Positions 11,531 through 41,579 of a DNA stretch of 64,000 nucleotides are shown piece by piece. Source of the stretch: Actinostola sp. cb2023 (taxonomy: Eukaryota > Cnidaria > Anthozoa > Actiniaria > Actinostolidae). The notes beneath the pieces were generated by a model, which was not told the DNA's origin, searched no databases, and was given only the letters and a program-made list of their open reading frames with translations. A program made the position numbers and the translations under genes. How positions within the stretch are numbered: position 1 is the stretch's first letter; each line of letters begins with the position of its first letter. Location of the stretch: the NCBI GenBank assembly GCA_033675265.1, contig JAUJYZ010000529.1, forward strand, positions 270,213-334,212. Direction: 5' to 3'.

Positions 11531-11760
11531 TCCAAACAGACCACGAAGCGGTGTCTTGAAAACAAAAAAATTATAGTGTTCAGTTTAGCCCCATTGGGAC
11601 GTTTTGACTGGTATGTGGCTGTACGTGATTGTTTAGGTGTTCAACCATTATAACGTCTTAAAACAGACTAAACTAATTTGCAATCGAATTGAATATAGTT
11701 TCTAGACGTTCTGAGACTTTAATCACACCTGGGACGTTCGTTCAAGGTTGTACCTTAAAG

Positions 11761-29862
<18,102 letters not shown>

Positions 29863-30091
29863 ACTGTGAGGTCTTCCACAGGGAACTCGTCACAGGGGAT
29901 TGGGAACTAGGAACGGTTGGGAGCCCTGTGGTGACCTAGTCCCCAGTCCCTGGTTTTAGTCAACATTATCATGCACGATTGCAAAAATCGCTGTTAGAAA
30001 ACGAACGCAGTCATACCCAACGAGCCCGAAAGAAACTATGGGTAATGTTTTTTTGTTTTTCTTAAAAGAATTGTATGGCCCATTTTGTCGT

Positions 30092-30297
30092 ATTAGACCT
30101 CTTATTTTTAATAGCTTCGTATGTAGATTGCCCATTTCAAACCATGTGATGTAAACATAATATTCTCTGGAGAATTGTTCCTTTATATTTCTGAAATTTA
30201 TTCGTTGATATTGAAAGGACCAGAGAACACCATGTTTACATCACATGGTTTGAAATGGGCAGTTTACATACGAAGGTAAAGAGGTATATTGCGGTGC
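30092..30297. mobile_element. MITE family X, copy 2
   Basis: Same family as 28663-28866: ATTAGACCTCTT at the left, AAAGAGGTATATT at the right, and shared inner arms (CATTTCAAACCATGTGATGT). One arm is shortened. Confidence 0.8.
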
Positions 30298-30439
30298 CTC
30301 TACCAACCACTCACTGCTGGTCACTGACCTCAAATACACTTTCTTTGCGTAGAAAATAAACAACAAACAAATAATCAATACCTTTCGAACTAGTTAACGT
30401 ATCTTTCGACTTGAGCGCTTTTACCAACAACGGTTTCGT

Positions 30440-31015
30440 GACAGCTATGACCAAAAGGAATTCTGGGAAATTGAAATTCACAAAAACCATCAACCCGACA
30501 TCAACCCTCATAACCATACTAGTTTAGGATCCTTACCGTAGCGTTCTATAGGATTTTGAAGAAAAAAACCCCCAGAATATTGACTGCATCTGCATATAAC
30601 GTGGTCAGGCTCTGTTTCGCAAACGTCAATGCGGCCATATCTTCAATGATTCATGATTTTCAACCCGACAACTCACGGTCAAGCAATGAGGTGTATACAC
30701 CTATTTCAATAAAAGTTGTTGAGGACATCATGCAGTCCATAGGCAATAGGTTATACGTCGTTCCAAGACCGAACTGCATTATGGTCGGTAACAGTTGAAT
30801 AGCTAAAAAGGTATGGAAAAGCCTGTATGGTATCGTACCTATTTCCATTTCAACAGGCCAAGACACATTTTGAATCGAATAAAATGGAATAGTACCATTC
30901 GAAATTCAAAATTCAAGCTGTTACCATAATGCAGTTCGGTCTTGGAACGACGTATAACCTATAACCTATTGACTGATGTCCTTGACAACCTTTTTTGAAA
31001 TAGGTGTATAAGTAG
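30440..31015. mobile_element. Foldback element sharing sequence with 49.6-49.9 kb
   Basis: TTGGAACGACGTATAACCTA near 30960 is the complement of sequence near 30750-30770. Arms run from about 30690 and to about 31015. AGGAATTCTGGGAAATT and GATTTTCAACCCGACA at its left are repeated inside the foldback element at 48.2-51.9 kb, so both may belong to one family. Confidence 0.6.
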
Positions 31016-31129
31016 ACCTTATTTTAAATGTCAAGCATATAATATATAAAGCATGTACATTTAGCCAATAATGCACAACAGTCAATCATTTATAACATAA
31101 AGTTAAAGTGATTTTGTAGGTTGGAATCA

Positions 31130-31493
31130 TTATCAAGTAGATTTTTGTTTCATCAACCAGAGGTTTTTAATGATCATTCTAAACCTCGAATACAAAAAGC
31201 TCTCTCCAATGTGGGATGACTTGAGGTGTATCCTGCGCATGACAGTGACGTCAAAAGTACCTTTACAAGAAATTTCTGTAATTTTCTTGTGTTATTTGCT
31301 TAGATTTCGTGTAATACTGTTTTAAATCAAGGTAAATTGGGATGGAGGTTTAGAAGCCATTTACAGCATTCGCGTCCGTGTTGTATCGGCGTGTTATATA
31401 GTAGGCGAGGATCTATATCTACCGATACAACACGGCAGCTCATGCAGTAAATATCACTTAAAAACCTCTGGTTAATGAAACAAAAATCATGTA
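31130..31493. mobile_element. Foldback MITE, about 360 bp
   Basis: ATTTTTGTTTCATCAACCAG and AGAGGTTTTTAATGAT pair with AAAAACCTCTGGTTAATGAA near the right end. CGTGTTGTATCGG at 31377 and CCGATACAACACGG at 31420 form a second inner hairpin. Confidence 0.7.
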
Positions 31494-31497
31494 TAAC

Positions 31498-31990
31498 ATG
31501 TATCAGTCTTACAACTAGACTATATGCTGCACATTCACAGAAAACTAATTATCAGATAACAATCACTTTATATTACGCACTTAAATGGAGAAATTTTAAT
31601 AAATGCATTCTTCTTCTCTGATCTAGTGTTGGAAATATTTCCTTACTAATAATATAGATGCAAAAAATACTCGATGCTGATTGGCTGAGAGCAGTGCAGT
31701 TTAATCTGTAATACCAGTGCAAAAATCTGTAATACCAGTACAAAAATCTGTAATACCAGTGCAAATTACAAAATGTTAAGGATCCTGATTGGCTAAAATA
31801 CAATAGAAAATGATATTAGCCAATCACATTGCAGTGGTTTCCATGGCAACAGAAAATCAAAAAATTCAAGATGGCGGATCTTTGCCGAAAAAGGGTTCAA
31901 AAAGCTACGGTATGATTACCTATACAAACACTGACACTCGGCAGTTATAACGTAAAAGATCAAACACAGTAAACGACACGACACGCTTAG
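31498..31990 (+). repeat. Copy of the region upstream of paralog 2
   Basis: Ordered matches with 11351-11530 (TATCAGTCTTAC, AGAAAACTAAT, TTAATAAAT, GATCAAACAC) suggest a further unit of the receptor tandem array begins here. I found no counterpart of the signal-peptide exon before the Polinton-like insertion. A 30-bp motif with AATCTGTAATACCAGTGCA is repeated three times at 31706-31766. Confidence 0.45.
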
Positions 31991-32711
31991 ATTCAAGGCA
32001 GGGAAGCATGAAATTGTGCGAGATAGCTGGAATGTTTAGAGGGGGCTCTCGGTAGGCTGGTATCGGTCAGTTCTACTTGTTCTTTATTAATATATTGCTC
32101 TGGCTGACTAGTACTAATTACAAACTGAGGTGCGGTCACCTGTATAGTGACGCGCACTAGTTGTCTATATCATTATATCAATGTCAATACTATGTAGTTC
32201 TAGATTACAATTATGAAATGCGCAGTTGATTCGTACAGGTAATCTAAAGATTTTATATAGTTAACTTCTGAAATACTGCAACAAAGTTATACTGCTGGAT
32301 AGTAAAAATTATAAGTTATCTGACTGTGTCCAAATATTGCAAGTGGGAAATAGGAATGAGAAGTTCTGACGAAGTATAGTGTCTTTGGGTGTGGTCGACT
32401 GGATAAATGTGTGTGAACTACGCCAAAATAGGAGGAGTTTAATTGATAAAAGAAAATAAGAAATTGATCTAGAATACAATCTGGCATTAATGGAACTGAA
32501 GTCTTATAATAGTTTTGACTTAGCTTATCAATAAATAAGAGGGATGTAGTTGTTTTATCTAAAAGTGTTTTGAGAACACACAGCCATTAATGGTGTTGGT
32601 AAAATCAGTAATTTCGTTGTGTAACGATAATCGAGTACGTACATCTGACAGGATAATAGAATAAGGAGATATTGATTCTAGTTCGAGACAGTGAGGTAGT
32701 TCCACTATCTG
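31991..32711. other. Spacer, no gene seen
   Basis: No splice-bounded open segment or hairpin that I can support. Confidence 0.5.
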
Positions 32712-32983
32712 ATAGAGTCGTTATCGTATGAGTGGGAAGTGGCTACGGTACGGTTCGTGCCGTGACCGTATCGCGCCATCATCGTGCGGTATCCAAGCAT
32801 TCTGATTGGTTGAAAAATGATTTCGCGCGCAGTGATTGGTTGAATACAATGTGTTCGATTCCGTATCGTAACTCCGTACCGTAGGTTTCCCACTCATACG
32901 AAAACGACTGTATTGGATGAGATGCATCTGCAAGCTTTTTGATTGGTTCAGAAAGGAAGCCATTTGAGTGTCACGGTACCGTA
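32712..32983. mobile_element. Left part of the MITE that received the Polinton-like element
   Basis: Begins ATAGAGTCGTTATCGTATGA, the inverse of the sequence ending at 48158 (ATACGAAAACGACTCTAT). It contains one full 100-bp unit beginning ACCGTAGGTTTCCCACT (32878-32977); the next unit is interrupted at its first 6 bp by the 15-kb insertion. A hairpin also forms between 32712-32740 and 32885-32917. Confidence 0.75.
32978..32983. repeat. Left target-site duplication ACCGTA
   Basis: The 6 bp immediately outside the left terminal inverted repeat, identical to 48023-48028. In the uninterrupted 100-bp repeat units ACCGTA occurs once, which supports true duplication. Confidence 0.88.
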
Positions 32984-33760
32984 AGTAGTAGGAAAGTAAG
33001 AGTTCTAAATCAGGTGCACACCGGTGCAAATCCCCTAAGAGGTGGTGTCATATCGGTGCACACCGGTGCTACCAGGTTCTCCATACGGTGCACACCGGTG
33101 CTACCGGTACAATTCCCCTAGGAGGTGACGTCATGCCGGTACGGAGCCTTAGTGGGGTATATTGGGGTATGGTGGGGTATGCGCCACCTTACGTGGGGTA
33201 TGGTTGGGTATGCCGTGGGGTATGGTGACATCATCAATTATTTTTTATGTTTTATATATCCAACTTGAGTTATAAAGTTAAAAGGGACAATAAAAGATCA
33301 AATATGACTAAAATAATATATTTCCCGAAGCATTTGTTCCGGCCGGCTGGAGTTCGTTACGCATGTAAACAAGTGACGTCATCGAAGGTCTTATTCCGCT
33401 CTGTTGATCTTTTATTGTTTTATAGTGGTTTGTAAACCCGCTTTGAATATGAATACTAATTTGGTACAATTTAGAAAACTTCCGAAAGAAGTGGCCCACC
33501 AACCACCCTATTTGTTTGGGTAAGTGAAAGTTTTACTCCGGTAGTGTTTTCAACATGTAACTATTGTATCAGTCAAGCACCTCTCATTTTATTGATTAAA
33601 ATTTGAATAGCGCTGATGCAAGACAACGTAAACACTGGGTTTTAAAACAATTTTATTTGTTTTACATGGTTTTACATTATTCTTAATACTTCTGCCAGTT
33701 AGGTATTGATTTAATCACGGCTCTTAATCGTTCTGAACGTCGAGGAGGTGTCACTACATC
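32984..33760. repeat. Left terminal inverted repeat (777 bp)
   Basis: Every position maps to 81006 minus its coordinate on the right arm, with no mismatch seen. It contains three palindromic GGTGCACACCGGTGC-type sites (33016-33108) and a cluster of TGGGGTAT words (33153-33228). The repeat includes the last codons of the ATPase ORF. Confidence 0.9.
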
Positions 33761-35079
33761 GTCGTATTTATGGGCATCCCGATAAGGTATCCACTTGATG
33801 GGTTTTTCTTTACTTGGTGGGGGAGTGGGTGGAAATATGGGTGGACCAGATGGAGTGCTTGGTGTGTTGAACAAGGAGGTTGGTTGCCCCATTTCTGAAT
33901 GGGTTCTTATTGGAGTAGAAGGAACCTCAACTGAAGTCGATGGTCTCGAAGTAGATGGTATTCTAATTTTAGAGGTGAGGCGTTGTAACATGGAAGGTGG
34001 TTTAGATGTAACAAAACCACTATCACGAGTTAGACTTGTTGAAGGAACATTCTCTGGAGTTGTAAAAGCCGGCAGATGACTTTCATCAACCAACGGTGGT
34101 AGGACTGCTTCTTGCCTGGGTCTGACCACCACACTGTTCGGAAGTTGTTGTTCGAGGTGGAGGTAGCGATTAAACAGTGAAGTGTATTCTTTCACTTTCA
34201 CCTCTGGAGGAACACTGGGGTCTTTTAAAATGTGGTCCATCTGCTCTTCTAGATTCTGCATGACTTTTAAGACGGGTGACTGTAAGTACCCTTGACGTTG
34301 AAAAAAGTTACCGATGGTCTTCATCGCATCCAATTGACCCCCAGTCTGTGGGGGATCGTTGGGAAGAACATTAGTACGCAGTCGACACTCCTCTGGAGTG
34401 TTGGGTTTGAGATCAACAAAGAGGTAGCCGTAAGGCCTCTGGACGGCAGCTTCATACTTATGAAGAAACTGATTGGTCTTGCCAGGGTACATCTGTTTTC
34501 CCAACGTTGTTATTTGTAGTTTATCTCTTGGGTTTTTAAACAAAACCAAGTAGGCCGCATTCAGACTCAACGTGCGCATGATTTTGCCTTGAAAGTAGAC
34601 ATTCTGACAGAGGAAAATGACACTGAGGTTTCGGTGATGAGATCCTTTGGTGAATAAATTCTTTTATCGTTGAAGGTCTCGGCCATTTGGTCGTCAATGA
34701 CCATCAGATTGTTGACTTTGGGATCAAAATACCAATCCTCGTCCAGGTCGCGAGGGATGCCTTTGACAAACTCGATCCCTGGTAGAGTCTGCTGCATTTG
34801 CTCATAGGCCGGTTGCCATTGTGAATAGCTCCATACAATACGTTGAGGGGAAGGTTGAATGACTCTACTTGCGTGTTGAAGTAAGTTCTGAACCCAGACC
34901 GTTTTTCCAGACCCAGTCATTCCCGCCACGATAGCCGTGAAGGGGTGGAGTAACTGAAAGGTTGTACAAGATGAAGCAATCTCTGATTTTGGAGATTTCT
35001 GGAATTTGTGTTTGTTATTAATGTGTCTTTTAAGATTATCATTTCTCGAAACTTCTTTACCACACTCTGGGCAATTCAT
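33683..35079 (-). pseudogene. Polinton/adintovirus-type packaging ATPase (FtsK/HerA-like), frameshifted
   Basis: The N-terminal part (35079 down to about 34655) starts with a C2H2 zinc finger (CPECGKEV then HINNKH). It continues with a Walker A loop GMTGSGKT (residues 53-60) and a Walker B strand LMVIDD (125-130). The frame then shifts by one base near 34640-34655, and the protein continues in another frame through 34579-33683: helical ATPase core, then a proline/serine-rich tail of about 150 residues ending within the terminal repeat. In Polintons and related viruses this A32-type ATPase pumps the genome into the capsid. A minus-strand TATAAA-like sequence lies upstream near 35140. No classical slippery heptamer is present at the shift, so decay or a sequence error is more likely than programmed frameshifting. 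Confidence 0.8.
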
Positions 35080-35159
35080 GTTTACTGCACAGAAGCAATC
35101 GGTAGAATGAGTAGAAACAATATATACACTCTTTTTTATAGTTTATTTTTTCAAAATCG

Positions 35160-35525
35160 CAATTCTCATTCACTCCTCCTCCTCATTCACTCCTCCTCCT
35201 CTTCATTCACTCCTCCTCCTCCTCCTCATTCACTCCTCCTCCTCCTCATTCACTCCTCCTCGTTCACTCCTCCTCCTCATTCACTCCTCCTCCTCCTCAT
35301 TCACTCCTCCTCCTCCTCATTCACTCCTCCTCCTCCTCATTCACTCCTCCTCCTCCTCATTCACTCCTCCTCCTCCTCCTCCTCATTCACTCCTCCTCCT
35401 CCTCATTCACTCCTCCTCCTACTCATTCACTCCTCCTCCTCATTCACTCCTCCTCCTCCTCCTCATTCACTCCTCCTCATTCACTCCTCCTCCTACTCAT
35501 TCACTCCTCCTCCTCCTCATTCCCT
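35160..35525. repeat. CTCCTCCTCATTCA minisatellite
   Basis: About 20 irregular copies of (CTC)n followed by ATTCA directly upstream of the ATPase gene. The plus-strand 177-codon frame through it (poly-HSLLLL) is a repeat artefact. The nested transposon inserted 50 bp beyond its right end. Confidence 0.93.
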
Positions 35526-35572
35526 TCTTTCCCCTCGCTAAACTATCAGATAACTCAATAAATAGCATAGTG

Positions 35573-35596
35573 CTCAGGGGACTTAAGGCACGGGTC
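35573..35596 (+). repeat. Nested transposon, left inverted repeat
   Basis: 24 bp, exact complement of 45665-45688; an ACTTAAGG core is included. Confidence 0.85.
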
Positions 35597-36940
35597 AAAA
35601 CCTTTAAAAGCCCCCCAGCGATGCTCATTATGCATTTTCTCTAAAACGAGGCTACATTGGTTGCCCCGAGTAACCCTGTATAAATGGCGGCCATAGTTGT
35701 CACGACTTCGCGTATCATTGGAGTTTCTTTGGCTATCTATGTACTGATGGGAAATTTATTTTGAATATCGACTGCTGGTTTAGGTGAGTATATATTACAC
35801 CTTTGACAAATGCAATTTAAATGTTCGTTGTTGATGTTAGTTGTTGTAAAAAACGTTCTAAATATTCACGACGGCTCACGCCACGGGAGTCACGGACTGT
35901 TTCACCATGTACTATCATTGCTATAACTTACTTTTCTGTAGTGCTCCTAACTGTTTTTCTGAAACAATTCATTAATTTAATTTAAGAAATACGAAATCAA
36001 CACACTTGCCGACGTTCAAGTGTAGAACTTGAAGGATCCGATTCTATAAATCGACTTTGATCATGTTTTCTTAGAGAAAATTTAAGTTATACGCGATCAA
36101 AATAAATTGTTATCGCATGGTTTATTTGCAATGATCACTACAGAAAACACACTATTCTTTAAGTATATGGATTGATATTTTTCTGTTCTTATTTAAAATA
36201 ACTTGTAGACTTGTTTATTGTACATTGAATATCATATGATAAATGTATTAAGCTTAAGTTACTTTTAAGCTTATGTTTTCCCTCTTTCCTGACTAAAACC
36301 TGTTTCATTAAGACTTAAGCTTATAGCTATTGTGAGTTGACTTTGACACCACAATATTTTATTAACCAGTAAAAAACTACCCAACGGCCATGCATAGGTG
36401 ACTGCATGTTACTGCTGTTAGTGTTACATAACAAGTTCTATGCCCATTAACAATAGCAAATATCCCATTTATACAATGTATAAAAATATGTAAGTTAATA
36501 CTTATGTACTGTTCAGTATATTTATATACAGACTGAAAGGTAAGTACTTTATTTTCTAGCCAATATGCATTCATTTTGATAAAGTTAGTCACCCGTAAAG
36601 AATGAGGATCCTGGGTTGGTTAAAATGTATACCCATGCTCCTCATCGGTCTCACCTTCGAAGCTTTACCGGATGACTAACTTTATCAAAATGAGTGTATA
36701 AAATTAATTCACATGCTGACTACATGTGTATAGTAGACATACATATACTATGATTGAACTTTAAAGCTGATCATGGTGTGGGGTAAAAACATAAATATAC
36801 AACTATTTACAACAGATAATAATATACAGCACATCACTGTAAGTAATTTGTAATTTAGAAAAAATTATATGTTGCTTCAATAAATAAAATAAATCTGAGA
36901 TCAAGGAGACATTATTTTTATAAAGAAATTTTCCATTCCT
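35597..36940. other. Left non-coding arm of the nested transposon
   Basis: TGTATAAATGGCGGCC at about 35678 resembles a core promoter on the plus strand, followed at about 35793 by a GTGAGTAT donor-like site. An inverted pair around CATTTTGATAAAGTTAGTCA (about 36570-36593) and its complement (36673-36692) forms a hairpin of about 130 bp. No ORF of note. Confidence 0.5.
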
Positions 36941-38450
36941 TTAGAGGGCCTCTGAATACTTCAATTGTTTTAAATATTTTGAAGCAGTTTTTTTGTCTTT
37001 CTTCATTTCATCTGGCGTTGGAATTCTACAGTTAAACTTTAAAAAGAACTGTTTTTCCCACTCATTCAAACATTTTTTAATTTCTCTTTCTTTTGCTAAG
37101 ACTTTGGTCTGGATAAGAGCTAGCTGGCTTTCATAACCTTTCACAGCATCTTTGCTTTTTGTATTCCTTTTGAAAATGGCACGTGAAGAATCAAATTTAA
37201 AAACATCTTTTATTGGCCCCAGGACAACTTCAACTGCTTTTCCAAGCTGTGTCTTTAGTGATGTTGAATCAGTATTTATTCTTGTTTCAGGATTACAAGT
37301 AGTGTTGACTAAGGATGGTTCACAAGTTGGATTTACTTGGCAGAGGTGAGATGAATTACTACATGAGGGAGTGGCTATTGAGATATCTGGGTTGGGTTGA
37401 TTTGGGGTATATGTAGATGTTGTTTGATCTTGATCAATATGTATTCCTTGCTCTAGAGTTTTATCTTGGTCTTTATTGGTTTCAACTGGGATGGGATCAT
37501 CAAAGCACAATTCTTGATCTTGAACTAAACACACACCTTCTACCATCTCATTGTGATCTTCCTCTGAATCCAAATCATCCTGACCAATGATGGACTGTTG
37601 CTGATGAAAGTAGCCATCATCTAATTCTTCATAATCACCAATGTTGTATTGGTCTGATAAATAGCCAGTTGTCTTTCGAATACCTGCACCATCAGCATTT
37701 GGCTGGTAAAGGAAATGTGCAGGAATTGGAATGCTTTGCTGGATGCACTGATCCCAACAACCGGCTAGGTAGCTCTCTTCTAGTTTAAGGCTACTTGAAG
37801 GAAAGTGATGTAGTAGTGGGCCTTCCTCTCTCGAACAGGGCTCTGAGGCAGCATCAAAAAATTCTACTTCATTAAATTCAGGGACATATTTCCACCATAC
37901 TCCCTCTCCAGGCAAAAGAAAATCACTAATTCGTTCCAGGTGTGCCTGCCACCAGCTGCTGTACTTTTTATCTTCTAGTATATAGCTGGGTATGATAGTG
38001 TTCGGAAACTGCATGGATGCAGCTGACTTGGATATCAGGTTATTTTGTTTGCCAATGCAATCCTTTTGGCATCCAAGTTCCTCTTCTGCTTGCAATCTTA
38101 AAAATATATTGCTAATGACATGGGAAGGCCTGTAATTTGATGTGGTATTTGTAATACCTTTTATGGCATTAAAGACTCTCTCCTCATTTTCTGCATTTGA
38201 TGCTGTGCCAGAAATGATTCTTAATTGGATTGCCTGATGTGATACAAGATTATGTAGGTATTTGCCATAAAGCTTTCTTGCTGTTAAAGCTGCAGGTTTT
38301 TGAGCCAAACTCAAGTGTACACATCAGAAAGTGCATGAATGATAGGTTATGGTATCTTAATATTAAACGTGGACATCTATTGTTGTCATCACTGTACAAA
38401 ATATCTTGCATTTCGACCACTGTATCACGCCGGGTCAGCTGTCACGGAAA
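36941..38450 (-). pseudogene. Candidate transposase last exon
   Basis: The downstream frame runs 38314-36941 (457 codons): RKLYGKYLHNLV, NAENEERVFNAIKG, FPNTIIPSYIL, GEGVWWKYV, an acidic linker rich in D/E/Q, and a basic helical C-terminus. Upstream sequence in another frame (about 38450-38320, with ILYSDDNNR) belongs to the same protein, so a frameshift separates them. Confidence 0.6.
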
Positions 38451-38489
38451 ATCGGACATTTAGCGACCGCGATACTTGGTAGCCGCACA

Positions 38490-38980
38490 GCGGTTTCCCA
38501 CCAAAACACAATATAAAATGGCCGCTAAGATAGTCCATAGGGGAAGTTATTGAGCTTGAATTTTTGATGAAAGTGACGATAATGAAGCCAATAAAACAGT
38601 ACCTACTCTTTCTGAAGTTGGGGAACGCTCTATCAAGGAATGTCGAGTGCTCACGAGGTCACTAGACGTCTTTTCTGCATTTCGTGAGGATGCTAATGCC
38701 ATGTTGGTTGACGTGTATAGAAGACACCAACTGCCAACTTATTAAACCATTTCACAGCAAGGGAACGAGTCGTAAATCAGGTAGTTAATTGCTTGAACCT
38801 GAAGTAATGAATTGGCTCAAAACATTGAGGAGGCCGAATGACACCATCACCAATGCCTCATTGAATTCCAACATGGACTACACGAAGGATATTTTTGATC
38901 CTTTTAGTTTGTCCACAGATGATAAGAGGATGGATGTTCACCTCAAATTGCATTACGGTTACTGGAATTAGTTTGGTTAT
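38490..38980 (+). other. Degenerate plus-strand coding-like sequence
   Basis: ATAAAATGGCCGCTAAGATA starts a weak open stretch with several stops (for example after GGGGAAGTTAT). It reads as LSEVGERSIKE and LVDVYRRHQLPTY in different frames. Possibly a divergently oriented first exon, degraded. No function. Confidence 0.3.
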
Positions 38981-41579
38981 GGATTTCACGAGTTGTCTGT
39001 TATTTATATTACTTATAATTTATTATTACATACAATCCAGCAATTTAGTTGTGTACATGTATCAAGCTTAAGTATTATGTCAAACTTGTTGATCATGATT
39101 GCAATAATTTTACATTAGCATTTGCTGAGAACTACCTTGTTATAATAACTTGATATAAATATTATTGCTGATCTGAACATTTTAAGCTAGACTCAGAACA
39201 TATGCATGCCATAGACTATATCCACAAAACAACAATACTGACTATTTAGTGAATAATATTATTTAGTTATCAACTAAATAAGTAGTTTAACTTGATATAC
39301 TAAACTGTGAAATCAAGAATAGCAAGTATGATATGGTTATACACAATGATATATTGGTTGAGTAGTTTACACAATTAGTTATTATCCTTTTTATTCAAGG
39401 ATATAGGCCGGCCAGGCTACACTCTATTCTATAGTAATATATATTTCATATTCACTGGGCATTCTTCATTAGAGTGTTTCCAATAAAGCTGGGCACTACT
39501 AATTAGATGTCAGTGTTTATTAGATGCAAAGAAACAAAAGAAAACAAAAGAGTGAGTGTCTAATAGTGTATATTGGTGTAGTTTGTATTGCCCAGGTTTA
39601 TTGGAATCACATACTCTATATATAGAACAATTGATAATAATTACTGTTAATTACTGTTACTGTTAATTCTGTTCCACTAATAAAATATATTGCTTCTGAA
39701 CTAATATTATTGTACTCTCTTTGTTTTTGGCTTAATAGATATTCATCTTAGTTTTATTAGCTGTTTTTTTCCCTCTCGTGACCAAACTATTTTGATTTGT
39801 GAAATTACATCATGACGAGCTGCAAGCCCAGTTTTAAGGGCACCACATGGTGCCTATGCATGATACATTTCCATCTGATAAGACTTTTAGAGTATATATC
39901 CATTGATGATCTGTTAAATCTCTAGGTCGCCGTCAGCAAGCAATGAATGCTCGCACGGACTGCTTGATAAGCACCTTTAAAGGAAGGCGCATCAGCTTAA
40001 CCTCGATATAACAGATCTATATAAAAGTACCATACTGTGAAAATTAATATGACGACAAATCAAACCCATATATTCCTTATTCGATGTATTCTCGACCTAC
40101 ATGTATACCAGTATATAAGGCGTGCAGCTCGTCATGTTTCCTGTTTCAGTTAGTTTTATTTAATGTATTTTAATGCCTAAAGACATTATTTTGCCAAGCC
40201 AGTTGACACTCATGAATGAAATACATTAACAGAAGTAACAATCCTTCTCTGTTGTCATATTTTTTTCCAACCCACAATAGCAATTGTCAGTGCGAGTTAA
40301 AACTCTGGGGGTATGTACACATGTTTACTTGGAGTAGGAACATGTCTTATGTCATTACTCTGGAAGCCAAACTAGCATAACAAATTCATGTCTAAATAAT
40401 ATACATATTTGGTCTGCATGCCTTATATTGTTACTGTTTATATTTATCATAAACATTATTGGCATGTACTGGAAGAACATTACCTGTGGTTCAAATTGTA
40501 GGATTAATGAAGATGAAAGGATTTGCCCTGTAGTATTCCTCTGCTAAGGAGTTTAAAAGGGTCTGTTTCTTGTACATAAAACCCATTAAAAATCTAGCAT
40601 CAGTCCCTCAACCTGATCAGACACTTCACAGATAGCCATCCTTGTGCTCGATCCAACTTGAGTGCCATATAGTATATTTCTTTGTTTCTGGATATCAACC
40701 TCTTGACTCAGGAATTGATCAGTTTATAATTACTCCTTACTAAGTTGCATTCAGGCAACCACACCACTAAGGGAGAATTTCCTATATGATCATATTGCAC
40801 TTAATTGATATAAAAATGTAGCTATTATATATTTATTTACAAATTGACAGAAGTTTCAAAAGAAATAAATGCTTAAAAGTTATAATAAAAGGAAATAGCT
40901 AAAACATATGTGATATTACTGTCATAATTTCAAATAAATAGCTAAATAATAAAGTCACAGCTGTACGCTCTAGTTATAGACTTGTAAACATTGCTAAATA
41001 ATAAAAGTTGTATTATTTATACCATACCTTTCATTCTAAACGGCGAGTGGTTTGCTGTTGAGTTTATTTCTGACAAAACCGAAACCTTTTCCTTTGCTGC
41101 TTTTATAAATTCGCCTACAGCGAAACGCTTGTACTTGTGCTTTGGCATCGTGTAACGAGGTCAATATAACACACGCGGTGTACAATAGCAGCATTAGTTT
41201 TTGTAGATTTCTGCATTTACAAAAGCAATTACCGAAAAACAAAAACCATACGTCTCTGAACATAAGATAGAGGATGTCGATCATCCTGATTCGAGGCCCT
41301 TGTTTATCCCACAGAAAAATCCTATACAAGCTAAAAGTAGTACGTTTTGTGGTTCGAAATATCACCTAACAGTTATGCCATTATGAAATACGTCGAAAAA
41401 AAAGTACTTAATTTAGAAGTGCACTGAAACGGGTATCAAAATAAAGCTTGTTTTCTCCTCTGTCGCTGTGTCGTTGAAGCAAAGCTTTCCGCGCAATCCC
41501 AAGAGACTTAGCGAACCTTTTATATACTGTACTATAGACTAGATTCCAGTCCACTATAGAAAAACGCTCGGTCAATACT
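38981..41579. other. Large intron or non-coding centre of the nested transposon
   Basis: About 2.6 kb, AT-rich. A hairpin pair (TTTCCAATAAAGCTGGGCA at 39477 and TGCCCAGGTTTATTGGAA at 39588) suggests a small MITE. A 109-codon minus frame at 41036-41365 does not resemble the neighbouring exons. Confidence 0.45.

Noticed and set aside
33247..33502. Small ORFs in the terminal inverted repeat
   Set aside because: They are identical on both arms only because the arms are identical; no start context or domain.
34640..34660. Programmed -1 frameshift in the ATPase
   Set aside because: No X-XXY-YYZ slippery heptamer or obvious downstream pseudoknot; decay or sequence error is simpler.
35008..35541. 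177-codon plus-strand ORF rich in HSLLLL
   Set aside because: Generated by the CTCCTC-ATTCA repeat and antisense to the ATPase start.
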